From: Desulfarculales bacterium UBA702
Lineage (GTDB): Bacteria > Desulfobacterota > Syntrophobacteria > Syntrophobacterales > Syntrophobacteraceae
DNA: 64,000 nucleotides
Assembly: GCA_002298165.1 (NCBI GenBank)
Contig: DBMI01000018.1
Span: 49,049-113,048 of the forward strand
Direction of reading: 5' to 3'
Part shown: positions 1 to 8,792 of the stretch, piece by piece
Layout: every line of letters starts with the position of its first letter
Numbering within the stretch: the stretch's first letter is position 1
Program-made: the position numbers and the translations under genes
The notes under the pieces: model-generated
Told to the model about the DNA's origin: nothing
The model's input: the letters and a program-made list of their open reading frames with translations, nothing else
The model's database searches: none

Positions 1-21
1 ATTTTAGATGAATCAACATTC

Positions 22-48
22 GGTGGGCACGAAAGAACCGTGCCCACC
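22..48. repeat. Short palindromic (REP-like) hairpin
   Basis: A perfect 10-bp stem (GGTGGGCACG at 22-31, CGTGCCCACC at 39-48) encloses a 7-nt loop. No T-run follows on either side, so it does not look like an intrinsic terminator. A degenerate relative (GGTGGGCACGG...) occurs near 63767 at the other end of the window, suggesting a dispersed family distinct from the GTAGGGGC REPs at 41 kb. Confidence 0.6.
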
Positions 49-149
49 CTACAGGTCTCACTGAACTATTTCATTGACGCAGTTATGGGGTACGGCTATT
101 AGCTTTTGGGAACTTACGTCTACCAGCGGGAAAAAAGGAATATTGGAAT

Positions 150-1280
150 TTGGCGGGGAGCAACAATTCTTTAAAGCCGGCCCGGGAGGCGCTGCCGCCG
201 GAGCGGGCCACAATACCGCAGCTTGACACGATTCGTGTTGCGGCAATGCTCGGTGTTTTTTTTCATCATCTTTGGAAGACGGTTATACCGACCCCTGAAA
301 CCCAACTCCAAACCTTTTTGAATCCCGGCTTTGAGGGAATGGCGGGAAGCGTCATTCTTTTCAACATAATATCCGGGTTTTTGCTTTCACTTCCCCACCT
401 CGGGCCGGAACGCCGCGCGCCGATGAGCTACGGGACGTTTTTAAGAAAGCGGTTCCTTCGAATTGTTCCTCCCTATTACATTGCGCTTATCATATTCACG
501 ATCGTCAACATTCTGCATTTCGGGTTTCCACTGCTCCCGGCCTCGGTAATGCTGCTCGAACACCTCACGTTCGTCAATTCTCTTGATTATTCGAACATGC
601 TGTCGAATTTCTCCCATTTCTGGTACCTGGGCCTGCTCGCGCAGTTTTACCTGCTGTTTCCGCTGATTCTGAGGTTTTTTATATGGCTTGGACCAAGAGC
701 GGCGGCCATCACAACGATGGTCGTATGCTGGGGAAGCTGGCAGGTGCTTGCCTGGTATATTCCGGAAAATCAGCAGTTTCCCGGATTTGCCGAAAACCTT
801 ATGCACTTCAACCTTCCTGGACGCCTTCCCGAGTTTGCCGCCGGTATGTGGTTGGCTTCGCTCTGGAGGAATTCAGCCCGGGTTGATGGGTGGAAAATCC
901 TCGACCGGCCTTATCTCATTTTCGCCGCGGCATCGGCGATCTTCTTCGCCGCGGCCACCCCGTTCCATTCCGCACTGGAGCTGCCGCTGCTCCATATCTA
1001 CTATGTCGCTCCGAGCGTGGTTTTCTTCCTTATATTCTTTTTCTGGAGTCCCTCGGCAAAGGCAGGCGAATCAGGAGTCGTGAAAGCATTCGCTGCGCAG
1101 ACATACGCTATCTACATCGTACACCATCCGCTTTTCAGCTATGTAGGGGTGATGCCTTCAAGGGTAGAGCATACCATCCCGAATTTTCTCATGCTTTCCG
1201 TGCTGCTTCTGCCCCTGTGTTACGCTGGAGGGGTAGTGCTCGGAAAGATTTCAGATTTCGCATCAAGGAAGATCTTCTAG
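150..1280 (+). CDS. Membrane acyltransferase, acyltransferase_3 family
   Basis: Integral membrane protein of 376 residues resembling the acyltransferase_3 family (OafA/NodX type), which O-acylates cell-surface sugars using a cytoplasmic acyl donor. Visible features are the N-terminal family block LDTIRVAAMLGVFFHHLW, including the histidine pair that is normally catalytic, the following FLRKRFLRIVPPYY block, and about ten hydrophobic segments spread along the chain. The start is a TTG with GGAA about 9 nt upstream; no better ATG precedes the conserved N-terminal block. The stop overlaps the stop of the convergent kinase gene in a CTAG palindrome at 1277-1280. The sugar or lipid it modifies cannot be read from the sequence, since no polysaccharide cluster is adjacent. 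Confidence 0.85.
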   Translation: MAGSNNSLKPAREALPPERATIPQLDTIRVAAMLGVFFHHLWKTVIPTPETQLQTFLNPGFEGMAGSVILFNIISGFLLSLPHLGPERRAPMSYGTFLRKRFLRIVPPYYIALIIFTIVNILHFGFPLLPASVMLLEHLTFVNSLDYSNMLSNFSHFWYLGLLAQFYLLFPLILRFFIWLGPRAAAITTMVVCWGSWQVLAWYIPENQQFPGFAENLMHFNLPGRLPEFAAGMWLASLWRNSARVDGWKILDRPYLIFAAASAIFFAAATPFHSALELPLLHIYYVAPSVVFFLIFFFWSPSAKAGESGVVKAFAAQTYAIYIVHHPLFSYVGVMPSRVEHTIPNFLMLSVLLLPLCYAGGVVLGKISDFASRKIF

Positions 1281-3577
1281 CTTTGTTTGTCCGCAAGTGC
1301 CCGCCGTATCGCGGTGGCGAGATTTTTCATGACGTAGGGCTTCATTACAAACTCGCTGATTCCCTCATCCTTTGCCTTTTTTTCATTTATCAACTCGCTG
1401 AACCCTGTGCACAGTATGACCGGAATATCAGTTCGGATCTCCATGATCTTCCTGGCGAGATCTTTTCCCGTCAGGTTGGGCATTGTCATATCGGTAATCA
1501 CCAGGTCGAAAGCTTCGGGTTGAGAGCGAAACAGTTCGAGGGCTTCTGTGCTATCCGTTCTGCATGTTACGCGGTAGCCCAATGTTTGGAGCATCTCCGC
1601 CCCGAGTTCCACCAGCAGGATTTCATCGTCCACGAAAAGAACTCGCTCACCCCCCGAGGGTATCGGGCTCGCTGTTTCGGACTCGGGCTGGACATCCCCA
1701 CTGACCTGCGGCCAGAAGACGTGAAAGGTCGTCCCCTTGCCGGGCTCGCTGGCCACGGATATGGCGCCGTTGCCTCCCTTGACTATGCCGTCGACTACCG
1801 CCAGGCCCAGCCCAGTGCCTTCGCCGGGAACCTTGGTGGTAAAGTAGGGGTCGAAGATTCGCTCCAGCACCTGGGGTTCCATTCCATGTCCCGTGTCGGT
1901 TATTGAAAGGCAGATGTAAGGTCCGGGTTTAAGATCCGGATTGATTGAGATAAGCGATGTATCGGCCACCGTCGAGGTCAGTTTGACGGTCAGGATGCCG
2001 CCGGTGTTTCGCATGGCGTGGGCGGCGTTGGTAGACAGGTTCATTAGCACCTGGTGGATCTGAGTGGTGTCGGCAAGAACCATGCTCTCCCAGGGAGGGA
2101 TTGCAATTTCACAGCAAATTTCAATTGTCGAGGGCAGGGAGGAGCGCAGCAGACTCAGCACCTCTTTTACAACGGCGGCGATCTGTACGGGTCTTTGCTC
2201 CTGCTCGGTTTTCCTGCTGAACGTAAGGATCTGCCTTACAAGGTCGGTTGCCCGCGCCCCGGCTTCTATTACACGATCGAGATCGTGGCGTACGGGGTTT
2301 GTGGCGGGTATTTTGTAGCGGGCCATCTGCGCAAAACCGATTATGGCGGTGAGAATATTATTAAAATCATGAGAGATTCCACCGGCCAGGGTCCCGATTG
2401 CCTCCATCTTCTGGGCGTGCCGGAGCTGCTTTTCGAGCCGAACCTCATTTGTGATGTCCCTGTGGATCGTGACGTAGCTGATTATTGTCCCGCTTTTGTC
2501 GCGAACCGGTGAGGCGGTAACTTCGGCTTCATAAACCTTGCCGTCTTTTCGCCTGTTTATGAGCCGGCCGGACCAGACGTCGCCGTCGTCCATTATTCTT
2601 GCAAGCTTATCCCAGAAAGCCCCACTATTTTCGTTTCCAAGAATAGTTCTGGTATGCTTACCGATAATCTCTTCCCTGGAATATCCGCTGATGTCCTCGA
2701 AGGCTGGATTAACATAGCGGATGATCCAGGATGTACTCGTTATGAAAATGGCCTCAGCGCATTGCTCGATGGCCGTTGCAAGCCTGGCGCGCTCTTCTTC
2801 GGTGCTTTTACGCTCCGTGACGTCCTCGGATACAACCAGAACGACCGGGTTGCCATCCGGCCTTCGCACTGAACGGGCAGCCTCCTTGAACCACAGGACT
2901 GTGCCGTCCTTTCGTACCTTGCGGGATTCCCATCGGACCACCTGGAGCGGATTTTTCAAACAGAGTGAAAATTGCCTGAGAGCGAGCCCCCTGTCTTCAG
3001 AACAGAAGATGTCTATGACGGGCTTTCCAACCAGTTCATCGACCTCGTATCCAAGTTCCGCGGCCCCGAACCGGTTTACGGAAAGGACAATGCCACCGGC
3101 GTCCATTGTGAAATAAGCCGTCGGATTGTCTTCATAAAGGGCGCGATACCGCTCCTCGCTCTCACGCAGGGCTTCCTCGGCCCTGCGGTTCTTTCGCCTG
3201 ACTTCCGCATCCTGTAGTTCACGCTGTACCGCCGGGACCAGCCTGGCAAGGTTGTCCTTCATGACATAGTCATGGGCGCCGGCCCTCATCATCGAAACCG
3301 CCGTGTCCTCGCCTATGCTGCCTGAGACAACGAGAAAAGGAACATCAGGACAATGTTCCCGGCAAATTCCAAGGGCTGATATGGCATCGAATCCAGGCAT
3401 GCTGAAATCGGCGATTATGATGTCCCATTCTGAATTGAGCAAGGCCTCCTTCAGTGCCCCCGCTGATTGTACACGCTTGTGGACCAGGGCGAACCCCGAT
3501 CGTTCGAGGAGTCGGACGATCAATTCCTCGTCACTTTCCGAATCCTCTGCAATCAAGACCCTTAATAAATTTTCCAT
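1277..3577 (-). CDS. Hybrid sensor histidine kinase, REC-PAS-PAS-HisKA-HATPase-REC
   Basis: Soluble hybrid histidine kinase of 766 residues. An N-terminal receiver (about residues 5-120, phospho-acceptor D57 in IIIADFSMPG) is followed by two PAS domains (about 141-255 and 265-380), a HisKA dimerisation domain with H403 in the block GGISHDFNN, an HATPase domain with N box LSTNAAHAM, G1 box DTGHGM and G2 box GTGLGL, and a C-terminal receiver with the DLVITDMTMP phospho-acceptor loop. No transmembrane segment is seen, so it senses an internal signal or one passed to its N-terminal receiver. ATG start with GAGG upstream. It lies 136 bp downstream of another large kinase on the same strand. Neither has an adjacent DNA-binding partner except the NtrC-type regulator farther upstream, so its output is unknown. 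Confidence 0.9.
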   Translation of the reverse strand: MENLLRVLIAEDSESDEELIVRLLERSGFALVHKRVQSAGALKEALLNSEWDIIIADFSMPGFDAISALGICREHCPDVPFLVVSGSIGEDTAVSMMRAGAHDYVMKDNLARLVPAVQRELQDAEVRRKNRRAEEALRESEERYRALYEDNPTAYFTMDAGGIVLSVNRFGAAELGYEVDELVGKPVIDIFCSEDRGLALRQFSLCLKNPLQVVRWESRKVRKDGTVLWFKEAARSVRRPDGNPVVLVVSEDVTERKSTEEERARLATAIEQCAEAIFITSTSWIIRYVNPAFEDISGYSREEIIGKHTRTILGNENSGAFWDKLARIMDDGDVWSGRLINRRKDGKVYEAEVTASPVRDKSGTIISYVTIHRDITNEVRLEKQLRHAQKMEAIGTLAGGISHDFNNILTAIIGFAQMARYKIPATNPVRHDLDRVIEAGARATDLVRQILTFSRKTEQEQRPVQIAAVVKEVLSLLRSSLPSTIEICCEIAIPPWESMVLADTTQIHQVLMNLSTNAAHAMRNTGGILTVKLTSTVADTSLISINPDLKPGPYICLSITDTGHGMEPQVLERIFDPYFTTKVPGEGTGLGLAVVDGIVKGGNGAISVASEPGKGTTFHVFWPQVSGDVQPESETASPIPSGGERVLFVDDEILLVELGAEMLQTLGYRVTCRTDSTEALELFRSQPEAFDLVITDMTMPNLTGKDLARKIMEIRTDIPVILCTGFSELINEKKAKDEGISEFVMKPYVMKNLATAIRRALADKQS

Positions 3578-3713
3578 TCGCCGGGCAACCTCGCGTCGTC
3601 AGCAGCGTTATTTCAAGCAGGTTGTGTCGAGCGTGTGCACAAACCCAAAAGGAGATTCCTGAATCAACAATCGTGAGCCGGGCTTGGCTCCCGCTCGACC
3701 CGGCTTGAAGAAT

Positions 3714-6700
3714 CTAGAGAGTGAAAAAGAAGGTGGCGCCACTATCAAGCCGGGCCTCGGCCCATACCTGCCCGCCATGCCGGTGTACGATCCGCTGAAC
3801 GGTTGCCAGGCCTATACCTGTCCCTGGAAATTCCGATGCCAGGTGCATTCTTTGGAATGGGGCAAAGAGCCTGCCCGCGAATTTCATATCGAATCCTACC
3901 CCGTCATCACGGACATACCAAACCGCATCTCCATCCGAGAATGTCCGCCCGAATTCTATTCGCGCTGAAGCTTTCCTGCTTGTAAATTTCCAGGCATTTC
4001 CGAGCAGGTTGGACATCATGACCTCAAGCAGCCTTGGATCACCGAATGTTGCAAGTCCCTGTGGGATAATAAACTCGACGCAACGCTCCGGTTCCGTTTC
4101 TTTTAATCTTTCCGCAATCGACCTGACAATGATTGAAAGGTCCACCGATTCCCATCTCATATCCGACCTGGACACCCTGGAAAGCTCAAGAAGACCGTCA
4201 ATGAGCTTGCCCATTCGTTCGGTTTCCTTTTGGATCCGATCCAGGTACTTTCGGCCTTTCTGGTCGATATTCTCGATGCAATCCTCTACCAGTGCCTGGC
4301 TCCAGCCCTCGATGCCCCTGAGAGGTGAACGCAGGTCGTGGGAAACCGAGTAGCTGAAGGATTCAAGCTCCTTATTCGCTATCTCGTATTGCATGGTGCG
4401 CTGGCGCACCTTCTCTTCGAGCGTTCCGGTATACTGCTGCACTTCTCGATAGAGAAGGGCATTCTGCATGCCGAGGGCGAGCTGGGCCGAAATCGTCTCG
4501 ATCAGCTTTAAGCTGCGTTTCGAAGGCGCACTCTCCCTCCGGGTGAAAAGGCAGAGGACGCCGAGGCATTTTTGCTGGACAATCAGAGGGAAGGAAGCAT
4601 GAAAGCAAATGTTGTCGCCCTGGAATCCTTCGAGCGCGCCGCGCCGCAAAACCGACTCGTGGTCTGCCAGTATAGTGGGCTTCCCCTCCAGAGTGCAGCG
4701 CCCCCAGATAGTTTCTCCTGCCTGCACGGGCCTGGAGGCCAGGTTGTTGAGAACGCTTGAAGTCATATCCCGGTGCGCAGCCGGTTCCAGAGTATTATCA
4801 GGGCGTACGAGGCATATAATGCCCCCTTCCAGGCCGACTATCCTGAGGGTCTCATTCAGTGCCTGATCGAGGATTGATTGCAGATCGAGCGAACTCGTAC
4901 AAATGGTAGCCACCCTGTTTATTGCCAGGAGTTCTTCCGCATAGGCCCTGACTTCAGCTTCCGCAAGCATCCGGTCCGAGATATCGCGAATCGACTCGAT
5001 TGCACCAACCATTTTCCCTTTGCTGTCAAAAAGGGGTCCGGCTTTTGCGAAAAGGACCTGATCGCGCCCATTCATGTGGACCTTGTTCTCCGAAATAATC
5101 GTGTTGCCATCTCTTTGGACGAACCAGTACTTCTTCTCGATTTTTTTGTCGCTCTTGAACACCAGGTCGATCAGGATGGGCCTGCGCACGCCATAGAATG
5201 CCAGCGAATATTCATAATCACCCTTGCCAAGCACCTGCTCGGCCTTGACGCCGGTCATCTCCTCGATTGCCCGATTCCATGCTATTACTTTACCCTCCGT
5301 GTCGATTGCAAAGGTTGCATCGGGGAGGAAATCGAATATTTCCGAGAGCCTTTTCTCCGATTCCCGCACTGCATCTTCGGCCAGCTTGCGTCGGGTGATG
5401 TCGCGCACCGCTTCTATCGACCCTGCCCGGTTTCCGTGAGCATCGAAGAGGGGTGCCGCCGTTGCCAGCACATAGGCGCCTTTGCCGCCATAACCCTTGG
5501 GAATGAATGCCTCGGCCAAGAGTACATTGCCCTGTTTTCTTATACCCTGGTATTTGGACGCAAGCTGCTCGTCCTCGGCATCAAGCAGGTCGATCAGGTG
5601 CGGCCGCTTTTCACCATAGAAATAAACCATGCAGTCGGAGCTGAGCTTTCCGATCGCCTCTTCCTTGATGACCCCGGACATCTGCTCCAATGCCCGGTTC
5701 CAGGCGATGACCCTTTTATAGTTGTCTACAACCACGGTCGCGTCGGGCAGGAACTCGAATATGTTGGCCAGTCTTGTTTCCGATTCACGCAGAGCATCCT
5801 CGATCTCCTTGCGCTCGGTTATGTCCCGGCCTTCCGGAATCACCAGGACGACTTTCCCCTCTTCATCGATTACCGGCTTGATGGACAGATCGATGTAGCG
5901 GATGCTGCCGTCCGGGAGACTGTATTCGGTCTCAAAGTGTACTACTTCTCCCTGACTTGCCTTTTTTGTGGATTCGCCCAGCTTTTCCCTAAGCTCATGG
6001 GAGTGCCTCGACCAGGGACCATCCCAGAAAAACTTTCCGATAGCTTCCCGGCCCTCGCTTCCATAGACTTTCAAAACCGATTCGTTTACCTGTATTACTA
6101 CTCCATCCAGGGTCAACAATCCCATGAACTGAAAAGTCTGGTCAAAAACGGCCCTGAACCTGCGCTCACTGTCGCGCAACGCTTCCTCGGCTCGTTTTCG
6201 CTCGGTGATATCTTCATACGTGCCGAGCACGCCGATAATGTTTCCGTCCTTGCCGTATAAGGGCACCTTACTGGTCTGCAGCCAGCCCTTGCTGCCATCG
6301 GGCTTGATCTGGGGTTCTTCGAAGTTAAGCTTGGGGATGCCGGTTTCAATTACCCGCCGGTCATCGGTTCGGTAGTGGTCCGCGAATGCTGCCGCTGTGG
6401 TCTGATAATCGTCTTTTCCTGTCAATTCAGAGGGATCGCTGAAGCCGCAATCCCGCGCCAGGGGGAGGTTGCCGCCGACGAAAACGGAGTTGCGGTCTTT
6501 CCAGAAGACTCTTTGGGGAATGTTATCCAGCACCAGCCGAAGCATCTGCCTCGAGTTGAACAACTCTTCTTCGGCCCTTCTCAACTCGGCAATCTGGGCA
6601 TGGAGTCCCTTGTTTTCCAGCCTCAGTTCGGCATCGGGCTCCCCGGCTGATCGGACTTGGTCCCGGAGCGCATGAAGGCTAATATTGGTTTTTACCCGCG

Positions 6701-7061
6701 CAAGTAATTCGAGTGGATCAACAGGTCTGGAGACAAAGTCCGCGCATCCGGCCTCGAACGCCCGTGCCTTTTCATCCGGAGATGTACCCGAGAGCATGAT
6801 CAATACAGGGATTTGCGTGGTTTTTGGGTCGGATTTGAGACGGCGGCATGTTTCATAGCCGTCCATTCCAGGCAGCCCTGCATCGAGCAGAATAAGGGCC
6901 GGTTTGGCCGATCGGGCGCGCTGGATTGCCGAATTTCCATCACTTGCGGCAATTACCCTGTAGCCGTTCTTCTCCAGGCAATCGACCAGAATCGCAAGAG
7001 AGGCCGGCACAATATCGGCCACCAAAACGGATTGGGTATTCGCAACCCTCCTCGAAGCCAT
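3714..7061 (-). CDS. Multi-PAS/GAF sensor histidine kinase with N-terminal receiver
   Basis: Large soluble histidine kinase of 1115 residues. Order: receiver (about 8-125, D60 in LILLDAGLPG), four PAS domains (about 165-290, 300-420, 425-550, 555-680), a GAF domain (about 690-840), HisKA with the bacteriophytochrome-like H box FSYSVSHDLRSPLRG, and HATPase with N box NLLGNAWKF, DDGVGFD and the GTGIGL glycine loop. PAS 3 and PAS 4 resemble each other, which suggests internal duplication. There is no C-terminal receiver, so phosphate probably leaves to a separate protein. ATG start with a GAGGTGA ribosome site about 5 nt upstream. It stands 338 bp downstream of the NtrC-type regulator, separated by a large inverted repeat, so co-transcription is uncertain. 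Confidence 0.9.
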   Translation of the reverse strand: MASRRVANTQSVLVADIVPASLAILVDCLEKNGYRVIAASDGNSAIQRARSAKPALILLDAGLPGMDGYETCRRLKSDPKTTQIPVLIMLSGTSPDEKARAFEAGCADFVSRPVDPLELLARVKTNISLHALRDQVRSAGEPDAELRLENKGLHAQIAELRRAEEELFNSRQMLRLVLDNIPQRVFWKDRNSVFVGGNLPLARDCGFSDPSELTGKDDYQTTAAAFADHYRTDDRRVIETGIPKLNFEEPQIKPDGSKGWLQTSKVPLYGKDGNIIGVLGTYEDITERKRAEEALRDSERRFRAVFDQTFQFMGLLTLDGVVIQVNESVLKVYGSEGREAIGKFFWDGPWSRHSHELREKLGESTKKASQGEVVHFETEYSLPDGSIRYIDLSIKPVIDEEGKVVLVIPEGRDITERKEIEDALRESETRLANIFEFLPDATVVVDNYKRVIAWNRALEQMSGVIKEEAIGKLSSDCMVYFYGEKRPHLIDLLDAEDEQLASKYQGIRKQGNVLLAEAFIPKGYGGKGAYVLATAAPLFDAHGNRAGSIEAVRDITRRKLAEDAVRESEKRLSEIFDFLPDATFAIDTEGKVIAWNRAIEEMTGVKAEQVLGKGDYEYSLAFYGVRRPILIDLVFKSDKKIEKKYWFVQRDGNTIISENKVHMNGRDQVLFAKAGPLFDSKGKMVGAIESIRDISDRMLAEAEVRAYAEELLAINRVATICTSSLDLQSILDQALNETLRIVGLEGGIICLVRPDNTLEPAAHRDMTSSVLNNLASRPVQAGETIWGRCTLEGKPTILADHESVLRRGALEGFQGDNICFHASFPLIVQQKCLGVLCLFTRRESAPSKRSLKLIETISAQLALGMQNALLYREVQQYTGTLEEKVRQRTMQYEIANKELESFSYSVSHDLRSPLRGIEGWSQALVEDCIENIDQKGRKYLDRIQKETERMGKLIDGLLELSRVSRSDMRWESVDLSIIVRSIAERLKETEPERCVEFIIPQGLATFGDPRLLEVMMSNLLGNAWKFTSRKASARIEFGRTFSDGDAVWYVRDDGVGFDMKFAGRLFAPFQRMHLASEFPGTGIGLATVQRIVHRHGGQVWAEARLDSGATFFFTL

Positions 7062-7198
7062 TACGTCACCTCAGACCCAGCCCGCTCACAAAGATGAATT
7101 GCAGATCATGGCCGGCAGGAATTCCCCGAGCAATCGAAGGTCTTCCGGCCTCCATTTCGTCAGCCAATCAGGATCAGGGATGCAGGTCGGTCAAAACG

Positions 7199-7270
7199 TA
7201 GTCTAGCCCCTTGTGGGCGTTCTTTCACGGTCCGTCAATTCCACGGATAAACGCCCAAGGGGCTAGACTA
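7199..7270. repeat. 72-bp inverted repeat between regulator and kinase genes
   Basis: Left arm 7199-7221 and right arm 7250-7270 are complementary over 21 pairs with a 2-nt bulge (arm core TCTAGCCCCTT ... AAGGGGCTAGA), closing a 28-nt loop. There is no strong T-run on either strand. It could act as a factor-dependent terminator or mRNA-end stabiliser between the upstream regulator and the downstream kinase, or be a small palindromic mobile element. Confidence 0.7.
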
Positions 7271-7399
7271 TTAACAATCCCAGCCTGCATAATCTTACCG
7301 ACTCTACAGCCTGTGAGCTTCTTAAATCATGGAATTCAGCAGCCTCTGGGCATGGTTCGGCTAATACTCGCCTGTGGCAGTCCGGGTGTGAGGTGCTGC

Positions 7400-8791
7400 T
7401 CAGGGACGAGTCGGAATTCCAAGCCGCCTTATTCGATAGCGAAGCGTGTCACGGCTTACGTGAATCATTCTGGCGGCCCTGGAAAGATTTCCCTCCGCCA
7501 TTTCCAAAGCTTTTTTGATGAGGTCTCTTTCGACTTGCTCCAGAGGAATGCCGTCCTTGGGTATTTCGATATCTTGAAAATCGATTCCCCCCCTGCATTT
7601 TACATCCGGCTCCACGATCTCAGGGGGAAGGTGTATCGGCTGAAGTTCCGTGCCGTCGCTGAGGATCACTGCCCTTTCGATAACGTTTTTAAGTTCCCTG
7701 ACATTTCCTGGCCAGTCGTAGCTCATCAGGTGCCGCATGGTCTCATTGGTCACCACGAGAGGCCTGTCCGCGCGATCTCGGCTGAATTGCTTGGCAAAAT
7801 GAGTTGCAAGCAGGGGAATGTCCTCTTTCCTGTCCCTCAACGGAGGCAGCAGAACAGACAGGACCTTCAGTCGGTAATAGAGATCCTCCCTGATCTTTCC
7901 CTCGCTTACCAGGTTCGAGAGGTTTTTATTTGTGGCGGCTATTATACGGACGTTCACCTCGATGTCCCTCAGTCCCCCTAAACGCCTGAACCGCTTTGTC
8001 TCAATAAGTTTCAGGACTTTTGCCTGAATGGGAAGAGGCATATCGCCGATTTCATCCATGAAGAGGGTCCCGCCGTTTGCCTGCTCGAAGAGTCCCTTCT
8101 TGGCGACCCTGGCATCGGTAAAGGCGCCTTTTTCATGGCCCATCAACTCGCTTTCGAGCAGAGTCTCCGGCAGTGCCGCACAGTTTATATCTACGAAGGG
8201 GCGGTCGGACCGGGGACTTCGCAGGTGGATGCAGCGGGCCACAAGGTCTTTGCCGGTGCCGCTCTCGCCCAGCAGCAGAACCGTCGAGTCACTGACCGCC
8301 AGCCTTTGAAGAATTCCCATCATCTGCCGCATCGGCGGAGAGCGCCAGATGATACTGTCGGCCCCGAGGTGTTTTCTGTGGAACTTCTTTAAATATGAAA
8401 CCTGCTCCTTGAGGTGCGATGTCTCGATTGCCCTTTCGACCCGTGCTCTGATCTCATCAACGTTGAAGGGCTTTGTCACATAATCGTAAGCCCCTGCCCG
8501 CATGGCTTCCACAGCCGTCTCGATATCACCGTAAGCGGTCATCATGATTACCGTGGAGTTGGGATTGGCCTGCTTCACGGTCTGGAGAATTTCAATGCCG
8601 TTTGCATCGGGAAGCCTGATATCGAGCAGAATCAAGTCGTACTGTTCTGCTTCAATCCTGGCGAGGGCGGTCTTGCCGTCTTCGGCCGTATCGACCCGGT
8701 AGTCTTCTTTCTGGAAATCCTCTGAAAGAGACCATCTCACCAGCTTCTCATCATCGACGATAAGGATTTTGCCTTTGCCGTCCATATTCAT
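7400..8791 (-). CDS. Sigma-54-dependent NtrC-family response regulator
   Basis: Enhancer-binding response regulator of 463 residues that should activate RNA polymerase carrying sigma-54. The receiver spans about 8-120 with phospho-acceptor D57 (LILLDIRLPD). The AAA+ domain spans about 148-380 with Walker A GESGTGKD, the sigma-54 contact loop as GAFTDA (a common variant of GAFTGA), Walker B GGTLFMDEIGDM and an arginine-finger region. A Fis-type helix-turn-helix closes the chain (about 415-460, ending SRDTLRYRIRRLGI). It begins one nucleotide after the stop of the haem-motif sensor kinase, so that kinase is the natural partner. A sigma-54 promoter lies at the head of the same operon (14335-14351), so autoregulation is likely. 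Confidence 0.93.
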   Translation of the reverse strand: MNMDGKGKILIVDDEKLVRWSLSEDFQKEDYRVDTAEDGKTALARIEAEQYDLILLDIRLPDANGIEILQTVKQANPNSTVIMMTAYGDIETAVEAMRAGAYDYVTKPFNVDEIRARVERAIETSHLKEQVSYLKKFHRKHLGADSIIWRSPPMRQMMGILQRLAVSDSTVLLLGESGTGKDLVARCIHLRSPRSDRPFVDINCAALPETLLESELMGHEKGAFTDARVAKKGLFEQANGGTLFMDEIGDMPLPIQAKVLKLIETKRFRRLGGLRDIEVNVRIIAATNKNLSNLVSEGKIREDLYYRLKVLSVLLPPLRDRKEDIPLLATHFAKQFSRDRADRPLVVTNETMRHLMSYDWPGNVRELKNVIERAVILSDGTELQPIHLPPEIVEPDVKCRGGIDFQDIEIPKDGIPLEQVERDLIKKALEMAEGNLSRAARMIHVSRDTLRYRIRRLGIPTRP

Positions 8792-8792
8792 C

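Noticed and set aside
890..1906. Plus-strand frame of 338 codons
   Set aside because: It runs antisense across the acyltransferase end and the kinase receiver, has no ribosome site and no recognisable domain.
4878..6260. Plus-strand frame of 460 codons
   Set aside because: Exact antisense of the PAS domains of the 1115-residue kinase, which have clear family motifs in the other direction.
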